From assembly GCF_011927785.1 (NCBI RefSeq), contig NZ_JAATJK010000001.1, positions 6,264,501-6,328,500 on the forward strand: a DNA stretch of 64,000 bases, in the 5' to 3' direction. Of the stretch, positions 17,801 to 26,001 are shown in pieces. This DNA is from Micromonospora profundi. Its GTDB lineage: Bacteria; Actinomycetota; Actinomycetes; Mycobacteriales; Micromonosporaceae. Under the pieces are notes generated by a model, which did not search any database, was not told where the DNA came from, and worked only from the letters and a program-made list of their open reading frames with translations. Position 1 is the stretch's first letter. Each line of letters opens with the position of its first letter. The position numbers and the translations under genes are program-made.

Positions 17801-18517
17801 CTGGCCGAGGCGGACCAGGGGGCACGCCGGGCGTACCGCGAGTTCGCCGCCGCCTCCGACGACTGGGGTCGCGGGTTCGCGCTTGTGGTCCGGGCCGTGG
17901 TGGCGCGGGGCCTGGGCGAGCCGGAACACGCGGCCGATCTGCTCACCGACGCCCTGGCGGACGCCGAACGGACCTCGCACCCGCTGCTCACCGGGATGGC
18001 CGGCACGTTGCGGGGGTTCGTGGCACTGGACATGGGGGACTGGGAGACCGCCGAGCAGGCGGCGCGTGGGGTGCTGACGGCCGTCGAACCGCACAACCCG
18101 CAGGCGCCGGCGCAGGTCGCGCCCCGGGTGCTGCTTGCCACCGCCCGGCTGGCCGCTGGCGACCCGGCGACCGCTGTCGGGCTTCTCGCTCCCGTGGCGA
18201 CCACCGCCGCGAACGCGCCGTCGCTGCTGTTCTCCCGCCGTCAGACGATGGCCCGGTACGCGTCGGCGCTGCTCGCCCACGGTCAGCGGGAGCAGGCGTT
18301 GGACTGGGCGCAGCGTGCGGTGACGGTGCCTGCCGAGGACGTCCGCAGCCAGGTGATCGCGGCCAGCGTGCTGGCCGAGGCGCTGGCGGCCTGCGGTCGG
18401 CAGGTGGAGGCGCTCTCCTGCGCGGACGAGGCGGTCCGCCTGGCGTACGCCACCGAGCAGCGCAGTGAACGCGCCGCCGCCGATGCCCTGCGTGCCGAAA
18501 TCGCCGCCCAGGTCTAG
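14894..18517 (+). CDS. Class III adenylate/guanylate cyclase-AAA ATPase-TPR protein with zinc ribbon
   Basis: A 1,207-residue multidomain signalling protein. A zinc ribbon at 3-20 has Cys3, Cys6, Cys17 and Cys20. The class III cyclase domain (about 35-215) keeps all canonical residues: metal Asp44 and Asp88, purine-selecting Lys84 and Asp158, and transition-state Asn161 and Arg165, so it looks active and ATP-specific. An ATPase domain starts VGRETEIGRVAGRL with Walker A TAEAGIGKSRF (259-269) and a LVIVVDDLHD Walker B. The remainder is TPR-like helical repeat. There is no membrane segment. The start overlaps the MBL stop (GTGA). It lies in the insertion between the MBL gene and crp, so it may feed cAMP to Crp (inference). 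Confidence 0.92.
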   Translation: MTCPVCGTVAVPGARFCHNCGAALPAAATLPAAERRVVTVLFGDLSEFTSWSEDLDPERVGAVTDRVLASLAGAVKTFGGHVDKLTGDGIMAVFGAPVAHEDDAERAVRAALSMQRAVRRVLDDERGGGAPLGLRVGLNTGDVIAGIQAAIEYTVIGDTVNTAARLADAAAVGAVYAGGRTAATTRHVASWRALRPLRLKGKREPVEAYELLGLLDAPGTRSGLGDEAPYVGRETEIGRVAGRLAEVIDQGDPRVLLMTAEAGIGKSRFAAEVERLAAGYDVGAGRYAAHTGARVLSVRCAAFGERRRLAPLADLVRAAVGLPSDASTALTRPAVEERLRRLGQRLARAGAQQPPIVTDQLLALLGYAELPTHTGTDNGEWGSAAAAAADAEAVPNAVADLLSGLASEAPLVIVVDDLHDATAETIRALGLALSRLTGPVLVLLLGRPELVRTAGALTRVADAEVHSLPPLRGADAARLLTSYLGGGKLPQADADRLLATAQGNPFYLAELVTLLIERGALTTVEPGRGVRPAPGERDQGSTASWRLVPGSLGSRLLSRDLAAVLAARIDALPPGARSVLRDAAVVGDTVPEGALEALLDQRAGRDGRPSAVVAVELDRAVEELLQRRMLHRTRTGYAFATPLMREAAYAGVSKAELAERHAALAQWAAPGSDAAVPTLGGFTDEARDDFVAMHVERAARLADAVKLRPDAPARAVAPLGVAALGRAARRSLSAGEPALAVEYAERATELARDGVPATDRVVHARALLQIGRAVDALAYAEKIAANAGDEATRVSALLLAGQAQQTLGDQGRAVTAWQEALQVATAAALPTLRASAMRRLGMADFVGGRLSQASSRLAAAYQVSLGAQDRRGQAWSLQNLAWVTTTRGDFAGTDAVLGRAARLFAELKDPYGRAWLRGTTAFARLLAGRLREACRMAQVFLPFGERVGEAWAVGTLRAVAAYATAELGELAEADQGARRAYREFAAASDDWGRGFALVVRAVVARGLGEPEHAADLLTDALADAERTSHPLLTGMAGTLRGFVALDMGDWETAEQAARGVLTAVEPHNPQAPAQVAPRVLLATARLAAGDPATAVGLLAPVATTAANAPSLLFSRRQTMARYASALLAHGQREQALDWAQRAVTVPAEDVRSQVIAASVLAEALAACGRQVEALSCADEAVRLAYATEQRSERAAADALRAEIAAQV

Positions 18518-18642
18518 CCATCGCTGCTTCCCGTCCGGTTTTGGCGGTTCCGGGGATGTGGTTGTCGGAGCGACCGGCTAGCGTGTCACCACCGTGCGCC
18601 GGTCCACAGTGGGTGACCGTCGCCGTGCCGGGGAGGGCCATC

Positions 18643-19077
18643 ATGAAGTTGCCGCGTTCCATCGCGGGCTGGACCATCGCTGTCTTCGGTGTGCTGGCGC
18701 TGCTGATGGGTGCGGTCGGGCTGATCTGGCCGGAGGCGCTGCTGGGCCTGCTCGGGCTGGAGGTGCCGTCGACTCGTGCGGCCGGCGACCACACGGGCAC
18801 GTTCCTGCTGGCGTCCTCGATGGCGTCGTTCAACATGGGCGTCTACTACCTGCTCGCCACTGTCACCGAGTGGCGGGTGTTCTACCGCTTCACTGTGGTG
18901 TTCCGGCTGGTCACCTTCACGGTGTTCACCATCGCCGTGCTCTCCGACATCGCCCCGGACCGGTTCTTCGGGGTTGCCGCATGGGAGGGCCTGGGTGCAC
19001 TGGCCACCGCGATCGGCCTGCGCGTCGACGCCCGCCGAAGTGCATCCGGTGCCGCTTCGGCTGACGCGGCGCGCTGA
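18643..19077 (+). CDS. Small four-helix membrane protein, unknown function
   Basis: A 144-residue integral membrane protein with four hydrophobic segments: GWTIAVFGVLALLMGAVGLI, GTFLLASSMASFNMGVYYLL, TVVFRLVTFTVFTIAVL and VAAWEGLGALATAIGL. ATG 18643 is preferred because GGGAGGG lies about 8 bases before it; a longer frame from 18541 lacks such a site. It follows the cyclase by 125 bp and precedes the kinase by 30 bp on the same strand, so it is likely co-transcribed with the kinase. I do not recognise the family. Confidence 0.8.
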   Translation: MKLPRSIAGWTIAVFGVLALLMGAVGLIWPEALLGLLGLEVPSTRAAGDHTGTFLLASSMASFNMGVYYLLATVTEWRVFYRFTVVFRLVTFTVFTIAVLSDIAPDRFFGVAAWEGLGALATAIGLRVDARRSASGAASADAAR

Positions 19078-19107
19078 GCCTCCGGCCGGGTTGGGTATTT
19101 TCGAGCA

Positions 19108-20652
19108 GTGACCGACACCCCGACCGGCCGTTCGCGGGTGCCGATCGTGCCCGGCTTGACTGATTTGCGGGTTTTTGCCCGGGGCGGATACGCGACCGTC
19201 TACCAGGCCACCCAGATCTCGGTGGGGCGTGAGGTCGCCGTCAAGGTGGAGAACCGCACGCTCGACAGCGAGCGCGACCAGGCCCGGTTCCTGCGCGAGG
19301 CGCGGGCCGCCGGGCGGATGTCGTCCCATCCGCACGTGGTGGACCTCTTCGATGTCGGGGTCACCGTCGACCAGCACCCCTACCTGATCATGGAACTGTG
19401 CGACGGGTCGTACGCCGAGCGGATGCGTACCTCGCCGCTCGGCCCGGTGGAGGCTCGCGATCTCGGCATCAAGATCGCCGACGCGCTGGCCCACTCGCAC
19501 GCGGCCGGGGTGCTGCACCGCGACGTCAAGCCGGCGAACATCCTCTACTCGCACTTCAACTCGGCGGTGCTCGCCGACTTCGGGCTGGCCGTTCTCGCGG
19601 AACACCGGGACCCCACAGTCACCTTGGAGGTGCTCACCCCGGCGTACGCGCCACCGGAGATGTTCAGCCACAGCCCGCCGTCGCCGGCCGTCGACGTGTA
19701 CGCGCTCTGCGCCACTCTCTACGCGGTGATGCACGGTCGGCCGCCCCGCTGGCAGTCCGAGCGCAACCCGAGCCTGGTCACCGTGCTGGAGATGTTCAAC
19801 CAGCAGGTCCCCAGCCTGCCCGGCGTACCTGACGAGCTGATCGAGGTGCTGCGCGCCGGCATGGCCAACGACCCGGCCGAGCGGCCCTCCGCGCTCGAAC
19901 TGCACGACCTGCTCACCCACCTGCCGTTCGGCTCCCCGCCGAAGCCGGTCAGTGGCGCCCCGATCAGCGGGAGCCCGATCAGTGGTGGCCCGATCAGTGG
20001 TGGCCCGATCAGCGGCGGCGCGGCCCGGCCCGGCCCGTACGTCGCCGGCCAGCCGGTACCTCGGCCGCCGGTCGAGGAAACCCAACCGACGACCCCCGAC
20101 AGCCGGCGCTGGCGGCGACGCTGGTTCCTCGGCGGCGCGGGAGTGCTCGCGCTCGCCGCCTCGGCGACCACCGGGGCGTGGGTGGCCAGCAGCGCCCCGC
20201 CGCCCAGCCCGTCTCCCCAGGTCAGCCAGGCCGGTGCCCCGGCGACCGGCGCGCTGCCCGGCTGCACGACGGGTGCAGGTGCGCCGGCGGCCCTGCCCAG
20301 CGGTGCCCGGTGCCTGCCCCAACTGGAGTGCTTCGGCCCCATGCGGATCCGCGGCGACCGCGCCGAGGCCGTCCGGGTCCCCTGCGATTCCCGGCACACC
20401 TGGGAGACGTACGCCGAGGGGATCCTGCCGGTGTCGCTCGTGGGCGCGCCCTACCAGGAGGTGATCGCCGCCGAGCCGGTCCGGCAGGTCTGCGGCACGA
20501 CGACCTTCCGTGTGACCACCGGGATCAACGAGGCGACCGGATGGCGCCTGGAGGTGCTACCGCCGGTGGACGGCAGTGTCGACCGGACCTACCGGTGCCT
20601 GGCCGGGCGGGGCGTCGACGCGCTCGCCGGCCCCACACTCACCGGTCGCTGA
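19108..20652 (+). CDS. Membrane-anchored Ser/Thr protein kinase
   Basis: A 514-residue Hanks-type kinase. The catalytic domain (about 15-275) has a short Gly-loop ARGGYATVY, ATP-anchoring Lys46 (VAVKVEN), catalytic HRDVKPANIL (Asp139, Asn144) and DFGLA (Asp157), so it should be active. A flexible linker has repeated ISGGP units (about 281-305). One membrane helix follows at about 340-360. The extracytoplasmic part has four Cys (GALPGCTTG, RCLPQLECF, VPCDS, VCGTT region) and resembles septum-formation-like domains rather than PASTA. GTG 19108 starts it. Its end overlaps the convergent gene at 20639 by 14 bp. Substrates are unknown. Confidence 0.93.
   Translation: MTDTPTGRSRVPIVPGLTDLRVFARGGYATVYQATQISVGREVAVKVENRTLDSERDQARFLREARAAGRMSSHPHVVDLFDVGVTVDQHPYLIMELCDGSYAERMRTSPLGPVEARDLGIKIADALAHSHAAGVLHRDVKPANILYSHFNSAVLADFGLAVLAEHRDPTVTLEVLTPAYAPPEMFSHSPPSPAVDVYALCATLYAVMHGRPPRWQSERNPSLVTVLEMFNQQVPSLPGVPDELIEVLRAGMANDPAERPSALELHDLLTHLPFGSPPKPVSGAPISGSPISGGPISGGPISGGAARPGPYVAGQPVPRPPVEETQPTTPDSRRWRRRWFLGGAGVLALAASATTGAWVASSAPPPSPSPQVSQAGAPATGALPGCTTGAGAPAALPSGARCLPQLECFGPMRIRGDRAEAVRVPCDSRHTWETYAEGILPVSLVGAPYQEVIAAEPVRQVCGTTTFRVTTGINEATGWRLEVLPPVDGSVDRTYRCLAGRGVDALAGPTLTGR
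19949..20023 (+). repeat. In-frame 15-bp tandem repeat in kinase linker
   Basis: About five copies of a 15-base unit (consensus CCCGATCAGTGGTGG) encode P-I-S-G-G repeats between the kinase domain and the membrane helix. The unit keeps the reading frame, so copy-number change would alter linker length only. Confidence 0.8.
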
Positions 20653-20974
20653 AGCCGCTGGGTGTCCCGCGTCGGTCCCGCACCGCGCGCAACGCGGCCC
20701 GGCTGTCCAGGGCGTCGAGAGTGTCGGCGTCGATCCCGTACGGCATCAACTCCGGGGGCCCGGCCGACCGGTCCGGCGGCTCCGGCTCGTCGTGCTGCCG
20801 GGCGGCGGACACGGCCACACCGGCGATGATCGTCAGCAGCACGACGAGCAGCGCGAGGACCACGCCGAGGAGATCCTGGCGGCGCCACACGACCAGCAGG
20901 ACCAGCAGAACGAGGGCGCCCAGCGCGGCGATCGCCGCTACTATCCGCGGGTCGGGCCTGGCCAGTCGATTCAC
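20639..20974 (-). CDS. Small two-span membrane protein, unknown function
   Basis: A 111-residue protein with two adjacent hydrophobic segments (IVAAIAALGALVLLVLLVVW and LGVVLALLVVLLTIIAGVAV) separated by RRQDL, then an acidic/basic soluble tail ending RRGTPSGFSDR. It overlaps the 3' end of the kinase gene by 14 bp on the opposite strand. No family is recognised. The stretch to 21153 carries only a possible hairpin. Confidence 0.7.
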   Translation of the reverse strand: MNRLARPDPRIVAAIAALGALVLLVLLVVWRRQDLLGVVLALLVVLLTIIAGVAVSAARQHDEPEPPDRSAGPPELMPYGIDADTLDALDSRAALRAVRDRRGTPSGFSDR

Positions 20975-21075
20975 CCCCCAAGCATGCCGTGACCTGGCCG
21001 GCTGTCAACCGGAGAGGGCGTTCCGCCGCGCCGATTTTGGCCGCTTGGCCCGAGATGGGCGGGCCGAGTCGACAC

Positions 21076-21096
21076 GTAGCGGGCCCGGGTCGCTAC
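21076..21096 (-). terminator. Possible hairpin downstream of the acyl-CoA operon
   Basis: GTAGCG at 21076-21081 pairs with CGCTAC at 21091-21096 across a GC-rich 9-base loop, 58 bases beyond the last stop codon of the operon. The stem is short, so the terminator call is weak. Confidence 0.35.
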
Positions 21097-21153
21097 TCCC
21101 GGTGCCCCACTCGCCGTGCCGAAGCCGGCCCGCGCCTCGCCGCGTCCGTTGAT

Positions 21154-22317
21154 CTAGTAGGACTTGTCCTGGCCCAGGACGTGCTGGGCCACGAAGTTGA
21201 GGATCATCTCCCGGCTGACCGGGGCGATACGACCCGCCCGGACGGCGCCGAGCAGGGTCGCCACCCCGTACTCGGTGGTCATGCCGGCCCCGCCGAGTGC
21301 CTGGACGGCGGTGTCCACGGCGAGCGCTGCGGCCTCCCCGGCGGCGTACTTGGCCATGTTGCCCGACACGCCCGCCTCCAGGTCACGGCCGGCGTCGTAC
21401 AGGGTGGCCGCCTTCTGGATCATCAGGCGGGCCAGTTCCACCTGCACCGCCGCGTGCGCCAGCGGGTGCGACACGCCCTGGTGCGAGCCGATGGTCCGGC
21501 CGCCCCACACCTTGCGGGTCGCGGTGTAGTCGGTGGCCCGTTCGATGGCGTACCGGCCGGTGCCGGCACCCATCGCGGCCACCGTGATCCGCTCCGGGTT
21601 GAGCCCGGCGAAGAGCGCCGGCAGCCCGGCGTCCAGCGATCCGCCGACCAGCGCGTCGGCGGGCAGCCGCACGTCGTCCAGGTAGAGCAGGAACTGGTTC
21701 TCCGGAGACAGGATCTCCATGTCCAGTTTGGAGCGGGTCAGCCCGGGCGCGTCGGTGGGCACGAGGAACAGCGTGGGCTTGAGCTTGCCTGTGGACGAAT
21801 CCTCGGTGCGGGCCACCACCAGGACGTGGCCGGCCTCGTCCACCCCGGAGATGTAGCACTTGCGGCCGGAGAGCAGCCAGTCGTCGCCGTCGCGGCGGGC
21901 CACAGTGGCGAGCCTGTGGAAGTTCGAGCCGGCCTCCGGCTCGGTGATCGCGAAGACGATCTTCTCGGAGCCGTCGGCGAGGCCGGGCAGGTGCCGCTTG
22001 CGCTGCTCCTCGGTGCCGTGCCGGTTGATCACCGTGGCCGCGATGGCGGGGGACACCACGAGCAGCAGCAGCGGGCAACCGGCCGCCGCCAACTCCTCAC
22101 AGACGATTGCCAGCTCGGTGATGCCGCCGCCCCCACCGCCGTACTCGGTGGGGATGTTGACCCCCAGGTAGCCGAGCTGGCCGGCCTCGGCCCACAGCTC
22201 GGTGGTGTGCTCGCCGGCCTTTGCCTTCTCGACGAAGTAGCCGTGGCCGTAGCGGCGGCCCAACGCCCGCACGGCGTCGCGCAGCTGGTCCTGCTCGGGG
22301 GTGAGGTCGAAGCTCAT
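21154..22317 (-). CDS. Acyl-CoA dehydrogenase (FadE12-like)
   Basis: A 387-residue FAD-dependent acyl-CoA dehydrogenase. The N-terminal helical domain starts MSFDLTPEQDQLRDAVRALG, the middle domain has FAITEPEAGSN, and the C-terminal domain has QALGGAGMTTEYGVATLL-type FAD contacts. It oxidises an acyl-CoA to the 2-enoyl-CoA. The start overlaps the stop of the biotin carboxylase gene by 4 bases (ATGA). It is the last gene of the seven-gene operon and corresponds in position to fadE12 beside accA2 of M. tuberculosis. The chain-length or branch specificity cannot be read from the sequence. Confidence 0.93.
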   Translation of the reverse strand: MSFDLTPEQDQLRDAVRALGRRYGHGYFVEKAKAGEHTTELWAEAGQLGYLGVNIPTEYGGGGGGITELAIVCEELAAAGCPLLLLVVSPAIAATVINRHGTEEQRKRHLPGLADGSEKIVFAITEPEAGSNFHRLATVARRDGDDWLLSGRKCYISGVDEAGHVLVVARTEDSSTGKLKPTLFLVPTDAPGLTRSKLDMEILSPENQFLLYLDDVRLPADALVGGSLDAGLPALFAGLNPERITVAAMGAGTGRYAIERATDYTATRKVWGGRTIGSHQGVSHPLAHAAVQVELARLMIQKAATLYDAGRDLEAGVSGNMAKYAAGEAAALAVDTAVQALGGAGMTTEYGVATLLGAVRAGRIAPVSREMILNFVAQHVLGQDKSY

Positions 22318-24329
22318 CGGGGGTCCTCCTCGGGGTTCGACGGCGCGGGGTCGACGCCGTCGATGACAGCCAGCACGGCACCGGTGCGCACCTGACCGCC
22401 GGCGGGCACCGGCAGTTCGGCGACGACACCGTCGGTCGGGGCGAGCACGGGATGTTCGAGCTTCATCGCTTCCAGCGTGAGCAGCAGGTCGCCGGCCGCG
22501 ACCCGCTGGCCGACCTCGACGTGCACCTGGGTCACCGCGCCGGGGAGCGGCGCGAGCAGCGACCCGGCCGCCAGCTGCGCCGTGGGCAGCGGGAAACGCG
22601 GCAGCTCGGTCAGGCTCGCCGACCCGTCGGGGCCGTCCACGAAGACCTCCGACAGCACCCGGTGTACGCGGTACGCGCGCCGCACCCCGTCGACGTCGAG
22701 CACCACCCGGTCCGGGGTGGCCTCCACCAGCGCCACAGCGGGAGGGTCGGTGTCGGCGGGATCGGTTGACCATTCGGCGAGCCCGCCCCGGCGGTCCAGC
22801 CGGTAGCGGACCTCGATCTCGCCGTCCGGCCCGGTGAACCGGGCGATCTGCGGGACGGCCGCCACGTTGCGCCAGCCCGACGGCAGCCCGGCCAGCACCG
22901 TCGCGCCCGCTCGGCGCCCAGCTGCCGATGCGAGCGCCGCAGCCAGCGCGGCAAGCGGCAGACGGTCGGCGGGAAGCAGCGCCGTGAACACCTCCGGGTG
23001 CCGGTCCAGGAACCCGGTGTCGATGTCCGCCGCGCCGAACTCGGGGCTGCGCAGCACACGGACCAGCAGATCCCGGTTCGTGGCCACCCCGTGCAACTCG
23101 GCCCGCGCGAGCGCGCCCGCGAGAGCCCGGGCCGCCTCGGCGCGGGTGGGTGCCCAGGCGACAAGCTTCGCCAGCATGGAGTCGTAGTGGACGCCGACCA
23201 CGGAACCGTCCACCACACCCGAGTCGAGCCGCAGACCCGCCCGCTGAAGACCGCCGAACTCGCAGTCGACACCGGGTACGGCGAAGCGGTGCAGGACACC
23301 CGTCGCCGGGCGGAAACCCTGAGCGGGTTCCTCGGCGCAGAGGCGTACCTCGATCGCGCAGCCCCGCGCGGACGGAGACCTGGCCTCCTCCGGCAACGCC
23401 GCGCCCTCGGCGACAAGCAGTTGCAGCCGGACCAGGTCCAGCCCACCGGCGGCGGTCAGCTCGGTGACCGGGTGCTCGACCTGGAGCCGGGTGTTCATCT
23501 CCAGGAAGTAGATCGCCCCGTCCGGCGCCAGCAGGAACTCGACGGTGCCGGCGCCCACGTAGTCGACAGCCCGGCCCGCCGCCACCGCCGCCTCGTGCAG
23601 GCGCTCCCGCACGTCCTCGGGGATGACTCCCGGTGCCTCCTCGACGATCTTCTGGTGTCGGCGCTGGATCGAGCACTCCCGCACACCGAGCGCTGCCACC
23701 GTCCCGTGCGTGTCACCGAAGATCTGCACCTCGACGTGCCGGCCGCGCTCGACGTACCGCTCGATGAAGACAGTGCCGTCGCCGAACGCCGCAGCCGCCT
23801 CGCGGCGCGCGGATGCCACGGCCTCGGCCAGCCCGGCGGTGTCCCGGACGATCCGCATGCCCCGGCCGCCGCCACCGGCGGACGCCTTCACCAGCACCGG
23901 AAAGTCGGTGACGTCGGCGGCGTCGGTCCAGCTCGGCAGCATCGGCACGCCCGCCTCGGCGAGCAGCGACTTCGCCGCCAACTTGTCGCCCATGGCCGCG
24001 ATCACCTTGGCCGGCGGGCCGACCCAGGTCAGCCCCGCGTCGGTCACCGCCGCCGCGAACTCGGCGTTCTCGGCCAGAAATCCATAACCCGGGTGGACTG
24101 CGTCCGCGCCGCTGCGCCGGGCCGCGTCCAGGATCAGATCGACCCGCAGGTACGTCTCGGACGGCGTGTCACCGGGCAGCCGGACCGCCTGGTCGGCCTC
24201 GGCGACGAACGGCGCGTCGGCGTCCGCGTCCGAGTGCACGGCGACCGTCTCCACGCCGAGCGCCCGGCAGGTCGCGAAGACCCGGCGGGTGATCTCCCCC
24301 CGGTTGGCGACGAGCAATCGGTTGATCAT
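22314..24329 (-). CDS. Acyl-CoA carboxylase alpha subunit (biotin carboxylase + BCCP), AccA2-like
   Basis: A 671-residue alpha subunit. The biotin carboxylase domain starts MINRLLVANRGEITRRVF, with the ATP-grasp Gly-rich loop KASAGGGGRGM, CSIQRRHQK and EMNTRLQVEHPVTE. A linker domain follows, and the C-terminal biotinyl domain has the lysine in LEAMKLEHP. It carboxylates its own biotin with ATP and bicarbonate, which the beta subunit then transfers to an acyl-CoA. The separate beta gene 70 bp upstream and the dehydrogenases point to a branched-chain, methylcrotonyl-type or terpenoid acyl-CoA (inference). ATGA overlap with the next gene. Confidence 0.94.
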   Translation of the reverse strand: MINRLLVANRGEITRRVFATCRALGVETVAVHSDADADAPFVAEADQAVRLPGDTPSETYLRVDLILDAARRSGADAVHPGYGFLAENAEFAAAVTDAGLTWVGPPAKVIAAMGDKLAAKSLLAEAGVPMLPSWTDAADVTDFPVLVKASAGGGGRGMRIVRDTAGLAEAVASARREAAAAFGDGTVFIERYVERGRHVEVQIFGDTHGTVAALGVRECSIQRRHQKIVEEAPGVIPEDVRERLHEAAVAAGRAVDYVGAGTVEFLLAPDGAIYFLEMNTRLQVEHPVTELTAAGGLDLVRLQLLVAEGAALPEEARSPSARGCAIEVRLCAEEPAQGFRPATGVLHRFAVPGVDCEFGGLQRAGLRLDSGVVDGSVVGVHYDSMLAKLVAWAPTRAEAARALAGALARAELHGVATNRDLLVRVLRSPEFGAADIDTGFLDRHPEVFTALLPADRLPLAALAAALASAAGRRAGATVLAGLPSGWRNVAAVPQIARFTGPDGEIEVRYRLDRRGGLAEWSTDPADTDPPAVALVEATPDRVVLDVDGVRRAYRVHRVLSEVFVDGPDGSASLTELPRFPLPTAQLAAGSLLAPLPGAVTQVHVEVGQRVAAGDLLLTLEAMKLEHPVLAPTDGVVAELPVPAGGQVRTGAVLAVIDGVDPAPSNPEEDPR

Positions 24330-24399
24330 GTTGGCTGAGCCTGCCTCTCGTTCGCCGGTGCGGGATTGCGGTTCGCTGCTTTCCTCGTGCTCACGGGGG

Positions 24400-26001
24400 C
24401 TACATCCGGAAGACGCCGAAGCCGTCGGCGCCCTTCACCGGTGCACTGTGGATCGCCGAGAGGCAGAGCCCGAGGACGGTACGGGTGTCGCGCGGGTCGA
24501 TCACCCCGTCGTCGTAGAGCCGGCCGGACAGGAAGAGCGCACCGGACTGCGACTCGATCTGCTGCTCGACCATCATCCGCATCGCCGCGTCGGACTCCTC
24601 GTCGTAGTCGCGCCCCCGCGCGGCAGCGGCCTGCCGGGCCACGATCGAGAGCACACCGGCGAGCTGCGCCGGGCCCATCACCGCCGACTTCGCGTTCGGC
24701 CAGGTGAACAGGAACCTCGGGTCGTACGCGCGACCGCACATGCCGTAGTTGCCGGCCCCGTACGACGCGCCGAGGTTCACCGTCAGGTGCGGCACCGTCG
24801 AGTTGGACACCGCGTTGATCATCAGCGCGCCGTGCTTGATGATGCCGCGCTGCTCGTACTCAGTGCCCACCATGTAGCCGGTGGTGTTCTGCAGGAAGAT
24901 CAGCGGGGTGTTCGAGGTGTTCGCGAGCTGGATGAACTGCGCCGCCTTCTGCGCCTCCTCGCTGAACAGCACACCCCGGGCGTTGGCGAGCACACCCACC
25001 GGGTAGCCGTGCAGCTCACCCCAGCCGGTGACAAGCGCGTCCCCGTACGTCGGCTTGAACTCGTCGAAGTCGCTGCCGTCGAGGATCCGGGCCAGCACCT
25101 CGCGGGGATCGAACGGCACCTTCAGGTCGGCGCTGGCGATGCCGAGCAGCTCCTCCGGGTCGTACTTCGGTGGCTGCGGCACAGCCGTACGCGGCGACGG
25201 ACCCGACTTGTGCCAGTTGAGCCGGCGTACGCACTGCCGGGCCAACCGGATGCCGTCCCGCTCGTCGGAGGCCAGATGATCGGCAAGCCCGGACGTGCCG
25301 GCGTGCATGGCCGCGCCGCCAAGCGACTCGTCGTCGGTGACCTCACCCGTGGCCATCTTCACCAGCGGCGGCCCGGCCAGGTAGACCTGCGACCGGTCCC
25401 GAATCATGATCACGTGATCGGACATCCCAGGCACGTACGCGCCACCCGCAGTGGCGTTGCCGAAGACCACGCTGACAGTGGGGATCTTCGCCGCGGAGAG
25501 CCGGGTCAGGTCGCGGAACACCCGCCCGCCCGGAATGAAGATCTCCGCCTGGGTCGGTAGGTCCGCACCGGCCGACTCGACAAGGTTGACCATCGGCAGC
25601 CGGTTGGCCAGTGCGATCTCGCCGGCCCGCCGGGTCTTGGCGAGCGACCACGGGTTGACCGCGCCACCGCGTACCGTCGGGTCGTTGGCAACGATCAGGC
25701 ACTCCACGCCCTCGACCACGCCGATGCCGGTCACCACGCTGGCGCCCACCGGAAAGTCAGTGCCGTACGCCGCCACCGGCGACAGCTCCAGAAACGGGCT
25801 GTCCGCGTCGAGCAGCAGTTCGATGCGCTCCCGGGCCAGCAGCTTGCCCCGCTTGTGGTGCCGGGTCACGTACTTCTCGCCACCGCCCCCGCGGGCCTGG
25901 TCCAGCGCCGCGTCCAACTCGGCGAGCCGCTCCAGCAGCGCTGCCCGGTTCGCCACGAAGCCGGGCGCTGACGGGTCGACCGAGGTGTCCAGTGTGGTCA
26001 C
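24400..26001 (-). CDS. Acyl-CoA carboxylase beta subunit (carboxyltransferase), AccD2-like
   Basis: A 533-residue carboxyltransferase of the crotonase-like superfamily. The N-half has GKLLARERIELLLD, VANDPTVRGGAVNP and GNATAGGAYVPGMSD, the C-half FLQNTTGYMVGTEYEQRG and GASYGAGNYGMCGRAYDPRF. These are hallmarks of the methylcrotonyl/geranyl-CoA carboxylase subgroup rather than propionyl-CoA carboxylase. The ATG overlaps the upstream acyl-CoA dehydrogenase stop by 4 bases. It partners with the alpha subunit encoded downstream. The exact acyl-CoA is open. Confidence 0.94.
   Translation of the reverse strand: MTTLDTSVDPSAPGFVANRAALLERLAELDAALDQARGGGGEKYVTRHHKRGKLLARERIELLLDADSPFLELSPVAAYGTDFPVGASVVTGIGVVEGVECLIVANDPTVRGGAVNPWSLAKTRRAGEIALANRLPMVNLVESAGADLPTQAEIFIPGGRVFRDLTRLSAAKIPTVSVVFGNATAGGAYVPGMSDHVIMIRDRSQVYLAGPPLVKMATGEVTDDESLGGAAMHAGTSGLADHLASDERDGIRLARQCVRRLNWHKSGPSPRTAVPQPPKYDPEELLGIASADLKVPFDPREVLARILDGSDFDEFKPTYGDALVTGWGELHGYPVGVLANARGVLFSEEAQKAAQFIQLANTSNTPLIFLQNTTGYMVGTEYEQRGIIKHGALMINAVSNSTVPHLTVNLGASYGAGNYGMCGRAYDPRFLFTWPNAKSAVMGPAQLAGVLSIVARQAAAARGRDYDEESDAAMRMMVEQQIESQSGALFLSGRLYDDGVIDPRDTRTVLGLCLSAIHSAPVKGADGFGVFRM

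Noticed and set aside
14774..18280. A 1,168-codon open frame on the minus strand opposite the cyclase gene
   Set aside because: It is Arg/Gly/His/Gln-rich, has no domain, and mirrors a real gene; long antisense frames are expected in GC-rich DNA.
21154..23676. One 840-codon minus-strand frame covering the acyl-CoA dehydrogenase and part of the carboxylase
   Set aside because: Only the part after ATG 22317 has dehydrogenase motifs; the N-terminal part is the wrong frame of the biotin carboxylase gene.
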